Below are positions 18,020-25,245 of a stretch of DNA of 64,000 bases, piece by piece. The notes beneath the pieces are model-generated. The model worked only from the letters and a program-made list of their open reading frames with translations, was not told the DNA's origin and did not search any database. The translations under genes and the position numbers were made by a program. Source of the stretch: CAYPTB01 sp964413535. GTDB taxonomy: Bacteria > Planctomycetota > UBA1135 > GCA-002686595. The stretch covers positions 186,001 to 250,000 of the forward strand of contig CAYPTB010000032.1 of the NCBI GenBank assembly GCA_964413535.1, given 5' to 3'. Each line of letters opens with the position of its first letter. Position 1 is the first letter of the stretch.

Positions 18020-18316
18020 ATGGATGACAGTCTGATCGCACTGGGAATGATCGAGACCAAGGGCATGGTCGGCGCCATCGAGGCCGCCGACGCCATGTGC
18101 AAGGCCGCCAAGGTCACGCTGCTCGGCAAGGAGATCTCCGGCGGAGCGCTCGTGACCGTGATGGTGCGCGGCGAGGTGGGCGCGGTGAAGGCCGCCACCG
18201 ACGCCGGTGGAGCGGCCGCGCGGCGCGTGGGCGAGCTCATCAGCGTGCACGTGATCCCGCGCCCCGCCGTCGACCTCGACGGCTTCCTCCCGCCCGTCCC
18301 GCCGGAGAAGAAGTAG
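18020..18316 (+). CDS. Bacterial microcompartment hexameric shell protein (BMC-H), copy 2
   Basis: 98 residues, single BMC domain, close to copy 1 across IALGMIETKGMVGAIEAADAM and VRGEVGAVKAATDAGGAAARRVGEL, so the two probably arose by duplication. The pore loop here is KEISGGA, the small-residue type usual for metabolite-passing hexamers, unlike copy 1. The C-terminus ends in a proline-rich LPPVPPEKK. ATG start at 18020, 54 bases after the dehydrogenase stop. Mixed hexamers or separate facets with different permeability are possible. Confidence 0.96.
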   Translation: MDDSLIALGMIETKGMVGAIEAADAMCKAAKVTLLGKEISGGALVTVMVRGEVGAVKAATDAGGAAARRVGELISVHVIPRPAVDLDGFLPPVPPEKK

Positions 18317-18326
18317 CGCACGGGCG

Positions 18327-18980
18327 ATGCCTGCACGCGAGGTCTCACGAGCGGTGGAGCTGCGCGGAGCGCTGGTGATCGACCAGATGCAGCCGCAGTT
18401 CGCCGCCACGATCGCCGCGACCTCGAACGGCTACTTCCCCGTCGCGGGGGAGAGCGCGTTCTGGATCGAGGTGCGCCCGGCGATCGTCGTGAACAGCCTC
18501 ATGGACGTCGCGCTCAAGCACTGCGACGTGACGCCCGGCGCGCTCGTCACCGAGCGCTCCTACGGGACGCTCGAGGTCCACGGCAAGGACCAGGGCCAGG
18601 TGCGCGAAGCGGGGCGTCGGATGCTCCGAGCGGCGGGCGTCGAGGCGTCGGACGGCCTCCGTCCCCACGTGTTGACGCACGAGGTGATCCGCCAGGTCGA
18701 CTCGCACCAGGCGATGCTGGTGAACCGCACGCGCAACGGGATGCTCGTGCTCGGACGCGATGCGCTCTACACGCTCGAGGTGCATCCCGCGATCTGGGCG
18801 CTCTTCGCCGCCAACGAGGCGGAGAAGGCCTCGCCCATCCGCATCGTCGGGCTCGACAACCAGGGCGCGGTGGGGCGCTTGCGCCTCGCCGGAACCGACG
18901 CGGAGATCGACGCCGCCGTGGCGGCCCTGGAGCGCGCCCTCTCGGGCGTCGAAGGCCGCGACAACCGGGGGACGGACTGA
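18327..18980 (+). CDS. Bacterial microcompartment tandem-domain shell protein (BMC-T), Haliangium T1-like
   Basis: 217 residues made of two BMC-like halves (about 10-100 and 105-205). The first half has MQPQFAATIAATSNGYFPVAGESAFWIEVRPAIVVNSLMDVALK and ERSYGTLEVHGKDQGQVREAG. The second has EVIRQVDSHQAMLVNRTRNGMLVLG and LYTLEVHPAIWALFAANEAEKASPIRIVG. From memory this closely resembles a BMC-T protein of the Haliangium ochraceum shell, which forms pseudohexameric trimers with a central pore. It lacks the zinc-binding His motifs of the PduL phosphotransacylase. The final GRDNRG and the stop overlap the next start by one base. ATG start at 18327; no Shine-Dalgarno site is evident. Confidence 0.88.
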   Translation: MPAREVSRAVELRGALVIDQMQPQFAATIAATSNGYFPVAGESAFWIEVRPAIVVNSLMDVALKHCDVTPGALVTERSYGTLEVHGKDQGQVREAGRRMLRAAGVEASDGLRPHVLTHEVIRQVDSHQAMLVNRTRNGMLVLGRDALYTLEVHPAIWALFAANEAEKASPIRIVGLDNQGAVGRLRLAGTDAEIDAAVAALERALSGVEGRDNRGTD

Positions 18981-19336
18981 TGTTCCTCGGGCGCGTGATC
19001 GGCGAGGTCTGGGCGACGCGCAAGGATCCGACCCTGGCCGGCAAGCGCCTACTCGTGATCGAGGCGCTCGACCAGCGCCGCGACCCTGCCGCGCCGAAAG
19101 TGACGCCCGTGGTCGCCGCCGATCCGCTGGGAGCGGGAATCGGCGAGCACGTCGTCGTCGCGTTCGGCAAGGCGGCGCGCGTGGCGTGCGGCGGCGATGG
19201 CGATCACGCCTTCGAGGCAGCCGTGGTCGGGATCGTCGACGACTTCGACGCGCCGGACGCGCCGCCCGAGTGGAAACTCGCTCACGATGGGAACTCCCAC
19301 GAGAGCGAGCGCCGCACGAAGGGAGGGAAGGCGTGA
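18980..19336 (+). CDS. Bacterial microcompartment pentameric vertex protein (BMC-P, EutN/CcmL family), copy 1
   Basis: 118 residues of the Pfam03319 fold. MFLGRVIGEVWATRKDPTLAGKRLLVIEALD is the hallmark N-terminus, and VAADPLGAGIGEHVVVAFGKAAR is the conserved second half. The C-terminal extension (about 90-118) is charged and ends in RRTKGGKA. It caps the twelve vertices of an icosahedral shell. The ATG overlaps the stop of the BMC-T gene (TGATG), and the stop overlaps the next start (GTGA), indicating coupled translation. Confidence 0.96.
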   Translation: MFLGRVIGEVWATRKDPTLAGKRLLVIEALDQRRDPAAPKVTPVVAADPLGAGIGEHVVVAFGKAARVACGGDGDHAFEAAVVGIVDDFDAPDAPPEWKLAHDGNSHESERRTKGGKA

Positions 19337-19656
19337 TCGTCGGCACGGTGATCGGCCAGGTGTGGGCCACGCGCAAGGACGAGACCCTCACGGGCCTGCG
19401 CTTCCTCGTCGTGCGCCCGTTCACCACCGACGGCGACGCCTCGGCCGAGGCGATCGTCGCCGTCGATCCGCTCGGCGCGGGCGTCGGCGAGCGCGTGCTC
19501 GTCGTCAGCGGCCGCGCGGCGCGACACATGATCGGCCGCGGCCAGGACATCGGCTTCCAGATGGCGGTCGCGGCGATCATCGACGGAATGGACTTGGAAG
19601 GCGGACGGCGCGTCGGTCCGACGGCCGAGCAGGACTCCGAAGGAGGACCGCGGTGA
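19333..19656 (+). CDS. Bacterial microcompartment pentameric vertex protein (BMC-P), copy 2
   Basis: 107 residues beginning at GTG 19333, which overlaps the preceding stop. IVGTVIGQVWATRKDETLTGLRFLVVRPF and VAVDPLGAGVGERVLVVSGRAARHM match the BMC-P family. It is paralogous to copy 1 but has a shorter C-terminus. Two pentamer genes side by side are common in BMC loci and suggest vertices of different composition. Its stop overlaps the GTG of the next gene. Confidence 0.95.
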   Translation: MIVGTVIGQVWATRKDETLTGLRFLVVRPFTTDGDASAEAIVAVDPLGAGVGERVLVVSGRAARHMIGRGQDIGFQMAVAAIIDGMDLEGGRRVGPTAEQDSEGGPR

Positions 19657-20249
19657 AGCGCAACGATTACAACCCCGAGCTCCGCGAGGGCGCCCCGATG
19701 GGACCGTGCATCGGGCTCCTCGAGCTGTGTTCCGTGGCGCGCGGCGTCCTGGTCGCCGACGCGATCCTGTGGCGGGCGTCGGTCGAGATCCTGTTCGCGG
19801 CGCCCGTCCAGCCCGGGAAGTACGTGATGCTCTTCACGGGCAGCGTGCTGGACGTGCGCGACGCCCTCGCGGGCGGGATCGAGGCCGCGGGCGACGACCT
19901 CATCGATCAGCTCGTGATCCCCCAGGTGCACCCGCAGGTCGAGGGCGCGCTGCGCCGGACGGGCGGCATCATCAACGGGACGCTCGATGCCGTGGGCGTG
20001 ATCGAGACGAAGACCGTCGCCGCGGCCGTCGTCGCCGCCGACGTCGCGCTGAAGACGGCCACGATCGACCTGCTCGACCTGCGCATCGCCAACGGGTTGG
20101 GCGGGAAGAGCTTCCTGACGCTCACGGGCGAGGTCTCGGACGTGCGCTCGTCGGTGGGAGCCGGCGCGCGCGCCGCGGCGGATCGCGGCCAGCTCGCGCG
20201 CGACGTCGTGATCCCGCGACCCCATCCCGACCTCGTGAACCACCTCTAG
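19653..20249 (+). CDS. Bacterial microcompartment tandem-domain shell protein (BMC-T), second type
   Basis: 198 residues, two BMC domains. Half one: PCIGLLELCSVARGVLVADAILWRASVEILFAAPVQPGKYVMLFTGSVLDVRDAL. Half two: LDAVGVIETKTVAAAVVAADVALKTATIDLLDLRIANGLGGKSFLTLTGEVSDVRSSV. It resembles the other trimer class of the Haliangium-type shell. The pore-lining loops are Gly-rich (NGLGGKS), allowing a larger pore than the hexamers. GTG start at 19653 with an excellent AAGGAGGAC site just upstream; the four-base overlap with the BMC-P gene confirms the frame. Confidence 0.93.
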   Translation: MKRNDYNPELREGAPMGPCIGLLELCSVARGVLVADAILWRASVEILFAAPVQPGKYVMLFTGSVLDVRDALAGGIEAAGDDLIDQLVIPQVHPQVEGALRRTGGIINGTLDAVGVIETKTVAAAVVAADVALKTATIDLLDLRIANGLGGKSFLTLTGEVSDVRSSVGAGARAAADRGQLARDVVIPRPHPDLVNHL

Positions 20250-20263
20250 GAGCGCACGGAACG

Positions 20264-20779
20264 ATGCCGCGTCGATACCTGACGGTCGAGGACGTCCAGC
20301 GCGCCGGCGGAGGCGTGATCCGCGTCGACGAAGGCACGCTCGTGACGCCGCACGCGCTCGAGTACGCCGCGAGCGCGGGGATCGCGATCGAGACGGAGAG
20401 CGGCCCCTATGGTGAGCCGGTTCCCGACCGCGGACCGGATGCGGCGCTCGCCATGCGCGAGTTGCCGCACCTGCCCGAGCCGGTCGACTCGTCCGACGGC
20501 CGGACGGCCGAGACGGGCGCCGTCGTCACCGCGGTGGGGATGAATCGTCCGGGCGTGCTGGCCGAGGTGACCGGGGCGCTGGCGGAGCTCGGCGCCAACG
20601 TGCTCGACGTCTCGCAGAAGATGATCGGGGGCTACTTCCACCTCGTGCTGACCGTCGAGTTCGCTCGCGCCCACACGTTCGAGGACGCGAAGGCTCGGCT
20701 GCAGTGCCTGGGAGGCCCCGACGATTACGTCGTGCGCGTCATGCACGAGCGCGTCTTCCGCTTCATGCACCGAGTCTAG
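20264..20779 (+). CDS. ACT-domain protein with BMC-enzyme-like N-terminal module
   Basis: 171 residues in two parts. Residues 1-48 (RRYLTVEDVQRAGGGVIRV...VTPHALEYAASAGIAIE) follow the pattern of the short N-terminal module of EutQ and EutT-type microcompartment enzymes. A linker of about 35 residues follows. Residues about 85-171 form an ACT domain (VVTAVGMNRPGVLAEVTGALAELGANVLDVSQKMIGGYFHLVLTVEF) of the GcvR/UPF0237 type, normally a ligand-sensing dimer. In other bacteria the plain ACT protein commonly pairs with DUF711, as it does here with the next gene. The N-terminal addition suggests recruitment to the microcompartment. ATG at 20264, 15 bases after the shell gene. Role unknown: an allosteric regulator or subunit of the DUF711 protein is the simplest guess. 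Confidence 0.8.
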   Translation: MPRRYLTVEDVQRAGGGVIRVDEGTLVTPHALEYAASAGIAIETESGPYGEPVPDRGPDAALAMRELPHLPEPVDSSDGRTAETGAVVTAVGMNRPGVLAEVTGALAELGANVLDVSQKMIGGYFHLVLTVEFARAHTFEDAKARLQCLGGPDDYVVRVMHERVFRFMHRV

Positions 20780-20787
20780 GGAATAGG

Positions 20788-22152
20788 GTGCCCCTCACCG
20801 ATCGCGAGATCCTCGAGACCGTGCGGATGTTCGAGCTCGAGACGCTCGACATTCGCACCACCACGCTCGGCATCGACCTGCTCGACTGCGCCGATCCGAG
20901 CCTCGAGAACACCTGCGAGAAGATCTACGCCAAGGTCCTCCATCACGCCCGCGACCTGGTGAAGACGGCGGACGGGATCACGACCGACTACGGCATCCAG
21001 ATCGTCAACAAGCGCATCGCCGTCACGCCGATCTCGCTCGTGGCGGCAGCCTGCGGCGCCGAGGACCTCGTGCCCATCGCGCGCGCGATGGACGCCGCGG
21101 CCGCCGAGGTCGGAGTGGACTACATCGGCGGCTTCAGCGCCTACGTCCACAAGGGCTTCGCGCGCTCCGACGCGGCCGTCTTCGGCTCGATCCCGCGCGC
21201 GCTGGCCGAGACCGAGCGCGTGTGTGCGTCGGTGTCGCTCGCCAGCACGCGCGCAGGCATCAACATGGACGCCGTCGTGCGCTTCACCGCCGTCGTCCGC
21301 GAGACGGCCGAGCGCACGAGCGCGGCGGGCGGGATCGGGTGCGCGAAGCTCGTGTGCTTCTGCAACGCCGTCGAGGACAACCCGTTCGTGGCCGGCGCGC
21401 ACCTGGGAGTCGGGGAGCCGGAGACCGTCCTCAACGTCGGCGTCTCCGGTCCCGGCGTGGTGCGTTCCGCGCTCGAGCGGCTCGGACCCGAGGCGGATCT
21501 CGTCGCCGTCGCGGAGACCGTGAAGCGCACCGCGTTCAAGGTCACGCGCATGGGCGAGCTGGTGGGACGCGAAGCGGCGCGCCGGCTCGGCACGACGTTC
21601 GGCATCGTCGACGTGAGCCTCGCACCGACGCCCGCCGTCGGCGATTCCGTCGCGGACATCCTCGAGCTGATCGGCGTCGACCGAACGGGCGCACCGGGCA
21701 CCACCGCCGCCCTGGCCCTGCTCACCGACGCAGTGAAGAAGGGCGGCGCCATGGGGTCGTCGCGCGTCGGCGGTCTCTCGGGCGCGTTCATCCCCGTCTC
21801 CGAGGATCGCGGCATGATCGAAGCCGTTCGAGAGGGCGCGCTCACGCTCGCCAAGCTCGAGGCCATGACGTCGGTCTGTTCCGTGGGGCTCGACATGATC
21901 GCCGTTCCCGGAGACACGCCGCCGTCGGTCATCACCGGCATCGTCGCCGACCAGATGGCGATCGGAATGGTGAACCAGAAGACGACCGCGGTGCGCATCA
22001 TCCCCGTGCCCGGCAAGCGGACGGGCGAGACGGTCGACTGGGGTGGGCTGCTCGGCACGGCCATCGTCCAGGATCCGGGGAGCTTCGCGTGCGAGGTCTT
22101 CCACGCGCGCGGCGGGCGGATTCCGGCGCCGCTGCAGGGCTACCGGAACTGA
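20788..22152 (+). CDS. DUF711/UPF0210 (PFL-like fold) protein, possible microcompartment enzyme
   Basis: 454 residues from GTG 20788, eight bases after the ACT gene. Family-typical segments: LDIRTTTLGIDLLDC, KIYAKVLHHARDLVKTADGITTDYGIQIVNKRIAVTPISLVAAAC, VDYIGGFSAYVHKGF, GIGCAKLVCFCNAVEDNPFVAGAHLGVGEPETVLNVGVSGPGVV and VCSVGLDMIAVPGDTPPSVITGIVADQMAIGMVNQKTTAVRIIPVPGK. As I recall, solved members have a barrel related to pyruvate formate-lyase, but no glycyl-radical RVxGY-like motif is present here, so radical chemistry of that type is not supported. No reaction is established to my knowledge. As the last gene of a BMC operon lacking a signature enzyme, it is the prime candidate for aldehyde-generating or related core chemistry. 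Confidence 0.88.
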   Translation: MPLTDREILETVRMFELETLDIRTTTLGIDLLDCADPSLENTCEKIYAKVLHHARDLVKTADGITTDYGIQIVNKRIAVTPISLVAAACGAEDLVPIARAMDAAAAEVGVDYIGGFSAYVHKGFARSDAAVFGSIPRALAETERVCASVSLASTRAGINMDAVVRFTAVVRETAERTSAAGGIGCAKLVCFCNAVEDNPFVAGAHLGVGEPETVLNVGVSGPGVVRSALERLGPEADLVAVAETVKRTAFKVTRMGELVGREAARRLGTTFGIVDVSLAPTPAVGDSVADILELIGVDRTGAPGTTAALALLTDAVKKGGAMGSSRVGGLSGAFIPVSEDRGMIEAVREGALTLAKLEAMTSVCSVGLDMIAVPGDTPPSVITGIVADQMAIGMVNQKTTAVRIIPVPGKRTGETVDWGGLLGTAIVQDPGSFACEVFHARGGRIPAPLQGYRN

Positions 22153-22337
22153 CGCGGCCACGCGGCTTGCGTCCTTCCCACGGGCGGGGCGGCACGCCGA
22201 AACCTTTTCTCCGCGCCGAGCCGACCTCAAGCGGGGTCGCCGGGCGGCCCGAAGGGAAACCTGCTCCCCGCCCCCATGGGTCCTGCCCCGAGAGCCCGAG
22301 CTTCCGTCGGTCTCCGGCGCAGCGAGTCAGGGAAACG

Positions 22338-23807
22338 ATGAACCGCAAGGTCCTGATCGTCGACGACCAACCCGAGATCCGCGACGGCATCGCGCGTCTC
22401 ATGCGGACCGACTACGACGTCGACGTGGCTTCCTCTTCCGAGGAGGCCTTGCGGAAGCTGCGCGACGCCGGCCCGTTCGCGGTGATCGTGACCGATCACC
22501 AGATGCCCGGCGGAGACGGGGTGAGCCTGCTCGAACGCGCACGCGAGGAGTCACCCGACACGGTTCGGATCCTCATGACCGGACACGCGGACCTCGAGGT
22601 CGCGCGCGAGGCCACGAATCGCGGCGAGGTGTTCCGCTTCCTGGAGAAGCCGCTGCCGCACGAAGTGCTGCACGCCGCACTCAGCGAGGGGATCGTGCGC
22701 TATCAGGGCGCCGAGTCGGAGGCCCAGCTGGCGCTGGCGCTGGCGGAGGCGCGCGAGTCGGTCGCGCGCATCGTCCGCGAGCTCGAGGTCGCGCCGGGCG
22801 GCGACACCGAGACCGTGAGCGAGATCTCCGACCTGGCCGCACGGATCGCGGCCGTGGACTCGCTCGGCGCGCTCGCGAGCGTCGCGCTGGACCACGGTGC
22901 GCGCATCCTGCCCGGACGCGGCCTGCAGCTCGACCTGTTGACGGGTCGCCGGTCGGAGGACGCCGTCTCTGCTTCGGCCGGACCGAGCATGAAGGGCCCC
23001 GTCCACCGCGAAGTCCTCCGCTACGAAGAGGGCGAAGTGGGGAGCCTGATGGTGGGCGGACGGGACGGTCGACCGCTCTCTCCGACCGAGGAGCGCCTCG
23101 CGCGCACCATCGCTTCCATCACCTGCGTCGCCACCCACAACCAGATCCGCCGGCGGCAGCGCGACGAAGCGCAGCACGCGATCATCTTCGCGATGGCGCG
23201 GCTGGCGGAGACGCGCGACAACGAGACCGGACAGCACCTCGAGCGCGTTTCGAGCTACGCCGCCATAGCGGCGGAGAACCTGCGGACGAACCCGGCCTAC
23301 GCCGGCGCGATCGACGACGCCTTCGTCCAGGACCTCATCCGCTCCGCCCCGCTCCACGACATCGGCAAGGTGGGGATTCCCGACGCGATCCTCTTGAAGC
23401 CCGGCCAGCTCGATCGCGAGGAGTGGTCGGTCATGCGCACCCACGCCCAGATCGGCGCGGACATCCTGCGCTGCGTGATCGAGCGCACGAACGATCCCGT
23501 CGGCTTCCTGCACATGGCGCTCGAGATCGCCTGGAACCACCACGAGAAGTGGGACGGGTCCGGTTATCCGCGAGGAATCGCCGGCAAGGCGATCCCGCTC
23601 TCCGCGCGCATCCTCTCGGTCGTCGACTGCTTCGACGCGCTGACCTCGCGCCGACCCTACAAGGACCCGTGGCCGGCCCAGGACGCGTTCGTCTACCTGA
23701 GGGAGAACGCGGGTTCGCAGTTCGATCCGGACATCGTCCGATCGTTCCTCGCGTGCGAGCGCGAGGTGCTCGAGGTCTGCGTTCGCTTCGCCGATCCCGA
23801 GGGCTGA
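22338..23807 (+). CDS. Response regulator with HD-GYP cyclic-di-GMP phosphodiesterase domain
   Basis: 489 residues. Residues 1-120 are a CheY-like receiver with acidic pair VDD, phosphoacceptor Asp53 in VTDHQMPG, and the conserved Lys in FRFLEKPLP. A middle region (about 125-285) is partly helical and GAF-like in places. The HD-GYP domain begins near 290: MARLAETRDNETGQHLERV, APLHDIGKVGIPDAILLKPG, IAWNHHEKWDGSGYPRGIAGKAIPLSARILSVVDCFDALTS. All HD and GYP motif residues are present, so hydrolysis of c-di-GMP to pGpG or GMP is expected. No cognate kinase is adjacent. It lies 186 bases downstream of the microcompartment operon; a functional link is not shown. Confidence 0.92.
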   Translation: MNRKVLIVDDQPEIRDGIARLMRTDYDVDVASSSEEALRKLRDAGPFAVIVTDHQMPGGDGVSLLERAREESPDTVRILMTGHADLEVAREATNRGEVFRFLEKPLPHEVLHAALSEGIVRYQGAESEAQLALALAEARESVARIVRELEVAPGGDTETVSEISDLAARIAAVDSLGALASVALDHGARILPGRGLQLDLLTGRRSEDAVSASAGPSMKGPVHREVLRYEEGEVGSLMVGGRDGRPLSPTEERLARTIASITCVATHNQIRRRQRDEAQHAIIFAMARLAETRDNETGQHLERVSSYAAIAAENLRTNPAYAGAIDDAFVQDLIRSAPLHDIGKVGIPDAILLKPGQLDREEWSVMRTHAQIGADILRCVIERTNDPVGFLHMALEIAWNHHEKWDGSGYPRGIAGKAIPLSARILSVVDCFDALTSRRPYKDPWPAQDAFVYLRENAGSQFDPDIVRSFLACEREVLEVCVRFADPEG

Positions 23808-23909
23808 GGCCGGACCCGCGCCGAGCGTGCCCCGTCGCCACGGCTCGAGCGCGGCTCTCGACCGAGCTCCCTGCGTGCGCGGCCCTTGTGAGTCGTTCGT
23901 CGCGGTGGG

Positions 23910-25157
23910 ATGCTCCCACGCTCCGTGTCGCACTGGAAGCGCGTCTACTGGGCGGTCTGGTTCGCCAACCTGATCACGTCGATCGGGATGATGAGCTTCC
24001 TGCCGTTCTTTCCGACGCACCTGGGGCACCTCGGGATCACGGACGGACGGGAGATCGCGACGTGGTCGGGCCTGATCTACGGAGCCGCTCCGCTCATGGC
24101 GGGCGTCATGGGGCCCGTGTGGGGCTCGCTCGGAGATCGCTTCGGGCGCAAGCTGATGGTGCTGCGGGCGCTCGTCGCCATCGGCTTCTTCATCGGTTGC
24201 ATGGCGTTCGCGCGGACGCCGTTCGAGCTCTTCGGGCTGCGCCTCCTCCAGGGCGTGTTCTCGGGCTTCGTGGCGCCGAGCATCACGCTCGTGAGCGTGG
24301 CCGCCCCGCCCGGGATCCAAGGACGGGTGACGGGAACGCTCCAGACCGCGCTCGCGGTCGGGACGATCGCCGGACCGTTGCTGGGCGCCTTCGTCGAGTC
24401 GAGGTACGGACTCTCCGCGCTCTTCCTGTGCGTGTCGGGCGCGGCGTTCGCGAGCGCGCTCGTCGTGCTCGTCCTGGTGCGCGAGGGGCCGATCGAGCGC
24501 GGCGCCGGGCCGATGGGATGGGGGGGATGGGGGGGATGGGGCGTCGGAGCGCGCGCGTTGCTCGGCGACGTGGCGCTGCACGGGCGGAGCGCGGACCTGC
24601 GGCGCATGCTGTGGATCGTGTTCAGCGTGCAGTTCGCGGTCGGAACGACCCTGCCGCTGCTCGAGCTGTACGTGCGCGAGGTGTGGGACGGCGACGCCGC
24701 GCGCGTGCCGGGCCTCACCGCGGCGCTGTTCTCGCTCATGGCGATCGTGGACCTCGTCTGCATGCCGCTCTGGGGTCATCTGGGCGACCGACGCGGGCAC
24801 CGCGAGATGCTCGGGCGCTCGACCCTCTTCACGGGCGTCGCGCTCCTCTTGCACGCGGTCGTGCCCGGGTACGGGGCGCTCGTCGTTGCGCGGCTCCTGC
24901 TCGCCTCGGCTTGCGCCGGGACGAAGCCGTGCTCCATCGGCTTGATGGCCGAGGTGACGCCGGTGGAGCGGCGCGGAGGTGCGGTGGGAATGGTGCTCTC
25001 CGCACGTCAGTTCGGCGTCTCGCTCTCCGCCATGGCGGGGGGCGGGTTGTCGACGTTGCTCGGGCTGCACGGGCTGTTCGCGGCGAGCGGCTTCGTCCTC
25101 GTCCTCGTGGCGTTCGGCGTACGCCGCAAGCGCTCTCTCGACGCATCGCCGGCCTGA
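23910..25157 (+). CDS. Major facilitator superfamily transporter (multidrug/sugar-type)
   Basis: 415 residues with about 12 transmembrane helices. Motif A is present twice, GSLGDRFGRKLM after TM2 and GHLGDRRGHREML after TM8. LQTALAVGTIAGPLLGAF corresponds to the motif C-like region of drug:H+ antiporters. The cytoplasmic loop between the halves contains GWGGWGGWGVG, encoded by a nine-base tandem repeat rich in G. No substrate can be deduced. It stands alone, 102 bases after the HD-GYP gene. Confidence 0.88.
   Translation: MLPRSVSHWKRVYWAVWFANLITSIGMMSFLPFFPTHLGHLGITDGREIATWSGLIYGAAPLMAGVMGPVWGSLGDRFGRKLMVLRALVAIGFFIGCMAFARTPFELFGLRLLQGVFSGFVAPSITLVSVAAPPGIQGRVTGTLQTALAVGTIAGPLLGAFVESRYGLSALFLCVSGAAFASALVVLVLVREGPIERGAGPMGWGGWGGWGVGARALLGDVALHGRSADLRRMLWIVFSVQFAVGTTLPLLELYVREVWDGDAARVPGLTAALFSLMAIVDLVCMPLWGHLGDRRGHREMLGRSTLFTGVALLLHAVVPGYGALVVARLLLASACAGTKPCSIGLMAEVTPVERRGGAVGMVLSARQFGVSLSAMAGGGLSTLLGLHGLFAASGFVLVLVAFGVRRKRSLDASPA
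24515..24541 (+). repeat. G-rich nine-base tandem repeat inside the MFS gene
   Basis: The unit ATGGGGGGG occurs at 24518-24526 and 24527-24535 and begins a third time (ATGGGG, 24536-24541). With the preceding GGG (24515-24517) it gives four G runs separated by two-base linkers, a classic potential G-quadruplex on the coding strand. It encodes the Gly-Trp-Gly repeats of the central loop. Confidence 0.8.
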
Positions 25158-25245
25158 GCGCGTGACGCTCCGAGCTCGCAGCGCGGATCCGCTGCCCGAG
25201 GGCGGGTGGTCGTCCGGACGAACGACCCGCGTACAATCCGAAGCA

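Noticed and set aside
18327..18980. PduL-type phosphotransacylase
   Set aside because: The two-domain layout could suggest it, but zinc-binding His motifs are absent and the segments match BMC-T shell proteins.
20788..22152. Glycyl-radical enzyme
   Set aside because: Although the DUF711 fold is PFL-like, there is no RVxGY-type glycyl loop at the C-terminus and no activase gene nearby.
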